Below are positions 4,898 to 5,362 of a stretch of DNA of 5,362 nucleotides, piece by piece. Position 1 is the stretch's first letter. Each line of letters starts with the position of its first letter. The stretch comes from Methanosarcinales archaeon (GTDB lineage Archaea; Halobacteriota; Methanosarcinia; Methanosarcinales; Methanocomedenaceae): contig DAOWEE010000101.1 in NCBI GenBank assembly GCA_030638625.1, positions 1 through 5,362 on the forward strand, given 5' to 3'. The position numbers and the translations under genes were made by a program. The notes below the pieces were generated by a model that ran no database searches, was not told where the DNA came from, and worked only from the letters and a program-made list of their open reading frames with translations.

Positions 4898-5362
4898 TAA
4901 TATGTCCTCCTCTGGGGTGAATATTTAGTAATAATCACAGGCTTGTATTCCAGCACCGGTCCAGATTCTCCAGGATATGCCAGGGTATGGACAAGCCACT
5001 GTTCATCATCCCTTTTGGGGAAATCAGTCCTGGAATGTGCGCCCCTGCTTTCATTCCTTGCCAGTGCACCAGCGACTATGACCTCTGAGAAAACCAGCAG
5101 GTTCCTGAGTTCCAGGGCCTCTAATAGTTCGGTGTTGAAGATCATCCCTTTATCCTTGATATTGATACAATTGAACCGGGCTTTGAGTGTCTTGATCAAT
5201 TGCAGTGCTTCTGTCAAATCATCTTTATTCCTGAATATCCCGCATTTTTCGGTCATGATGGACTGGAGTTCGTATCTGATATCTGCCACATTTTCATGCC
5301 CGTTTTTATGTTTGATCTCCAGTATCTCGTGCTCAACATCTTCCAGCGCACCTGCAGGTACA
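4897..5362 (-). CDS. tfrA: Fumarate reductase flavoprotein subunit TfrA, C-terminal part (partial)
   Basis: The frame is open from the window edge to TAA at 4899-4897, giving 154 residues of C-terminal sequence; the FAD-binding and catalytic core lie outside. The stretch ESRGAHSRTDFPKRDD with WLVHTL is the hallmark C-terminal region of succinate dehydrogenase/fumarate reductase flavoproteins, and the chain ends in RRTY, like bacterial SdhA (…RTY). The preceding helices (ADIRYELQSIM, NLLVFSEVIVAGALARNE) fit the helical C-terminal domain. A GTG at 5289 is only an internal codon: 24 further in-frame residues precede it up to the edge. It is cotranscribed with tfrB through a one-base overlap. The assignment as thiol:fumarate reductase, rather than ordinary succinate dehydrogenase, comes from the TfrB partner. 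Confidence 0.88.
   Translation of the reverse strand, partial: VPAGALEDVEHEILEIKHKNGHENVADIRYELQSIMTEKCGIFRNKDDLTEALQLIKTLKARFNCINIKDKGMIFNTELLEALELRNLLVFSEVIVAGALARNESRGAHSRTDFPKRDDEQWLVHTLAYPGESGPVLEYKPVIITKYSPQRRTY
4906..4912 (-). promoter_or_regulatory. Ribosome binding site of tfrB
   Basis: GAGGAGG on the minus strand lies eight bases before the ATG at 4897, within the final codons of tfrA. It is a near-ideal match to the 16S 3' end and confirms the start. Confidence 0.75.

Noticed and set aside
4897..5289. Complete 130-residue gene starting at GTG 5289
   Set aside because: The frame continues without a stop to the window edge, and the sequence is the C-terminal domain of a flavoprotein, so the GTG is internal.

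Overview
The window looks archaeal and most resembles a methanogen or methane-oxidising (ANME-type) euryarchaeon. The evidence is a TfrB-type fumarate reductase subunit in which an SdhB-like iron-sulfur half is fused to an HdrB-like half with two CCG domains, an archaeal Vms1/VLRF1-type release factor, TATA-box promoters of the TTTATAT kind, oligo-T terminators, and strong GGAGG ribosome binding sites. The lineage is inferred, because no RNA gene or marker protein is present to fix it.

Left end (1-310, plus strand): the last 28 codons of an unidentified gene run directly (TAAATG) into a complete 62-residue basic protein of unknown function. A hairpin plus T-run terminator follows.

Middle (about 291-2260): a compact, AT-rich two-gene cassette on the minus strand. 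It encodes an AbiEi-like regulator/antitoxin with an extra, possibly nuclease-fold N-terminal domain. Downstream, overlapping it by 14 bp, is an AbiEii-type nucleotidyltransferase (putative toxin). The promoter region is a 43-bp tandem duplication, each unit holding palindrome, TATA box, palindrome, which is a good candidate for autoregulation by the AbiEi-like protein. The cassette is bracketed by a 67-bp direct repeat (64/67 identical) made of the 3' end of the 62-residue gene plus the left half of its terminator. Both coding differences between the copies are synonymous. This looks like integration at the 3' end of a protein gene, leaving a displaced gene fragment at the right edge.

Right (2282-5362, minus strand): an operon reading tfrA (C-terminal part only, runs off the window), tfrB, then a VLRF1-type protein, with TAATG and TAATTG junctions and a T7 run after the last gene. 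TfrAB would be the soluble thiol:fumarate reductase, coupling fumarate reduction to oxidation of coenzyme M and coenzyme B. The release-factor-like protein has no obvious metabolic link to TfrAB and may simply share the transcript.

The main points of interest are the repeat-flanked AbiE-like cassette, its duplicated operator/promoter, the unusual N-terminal domain of its regulator, and the ribosome-rescue-type protein at the end of the fumarate reductase operon.
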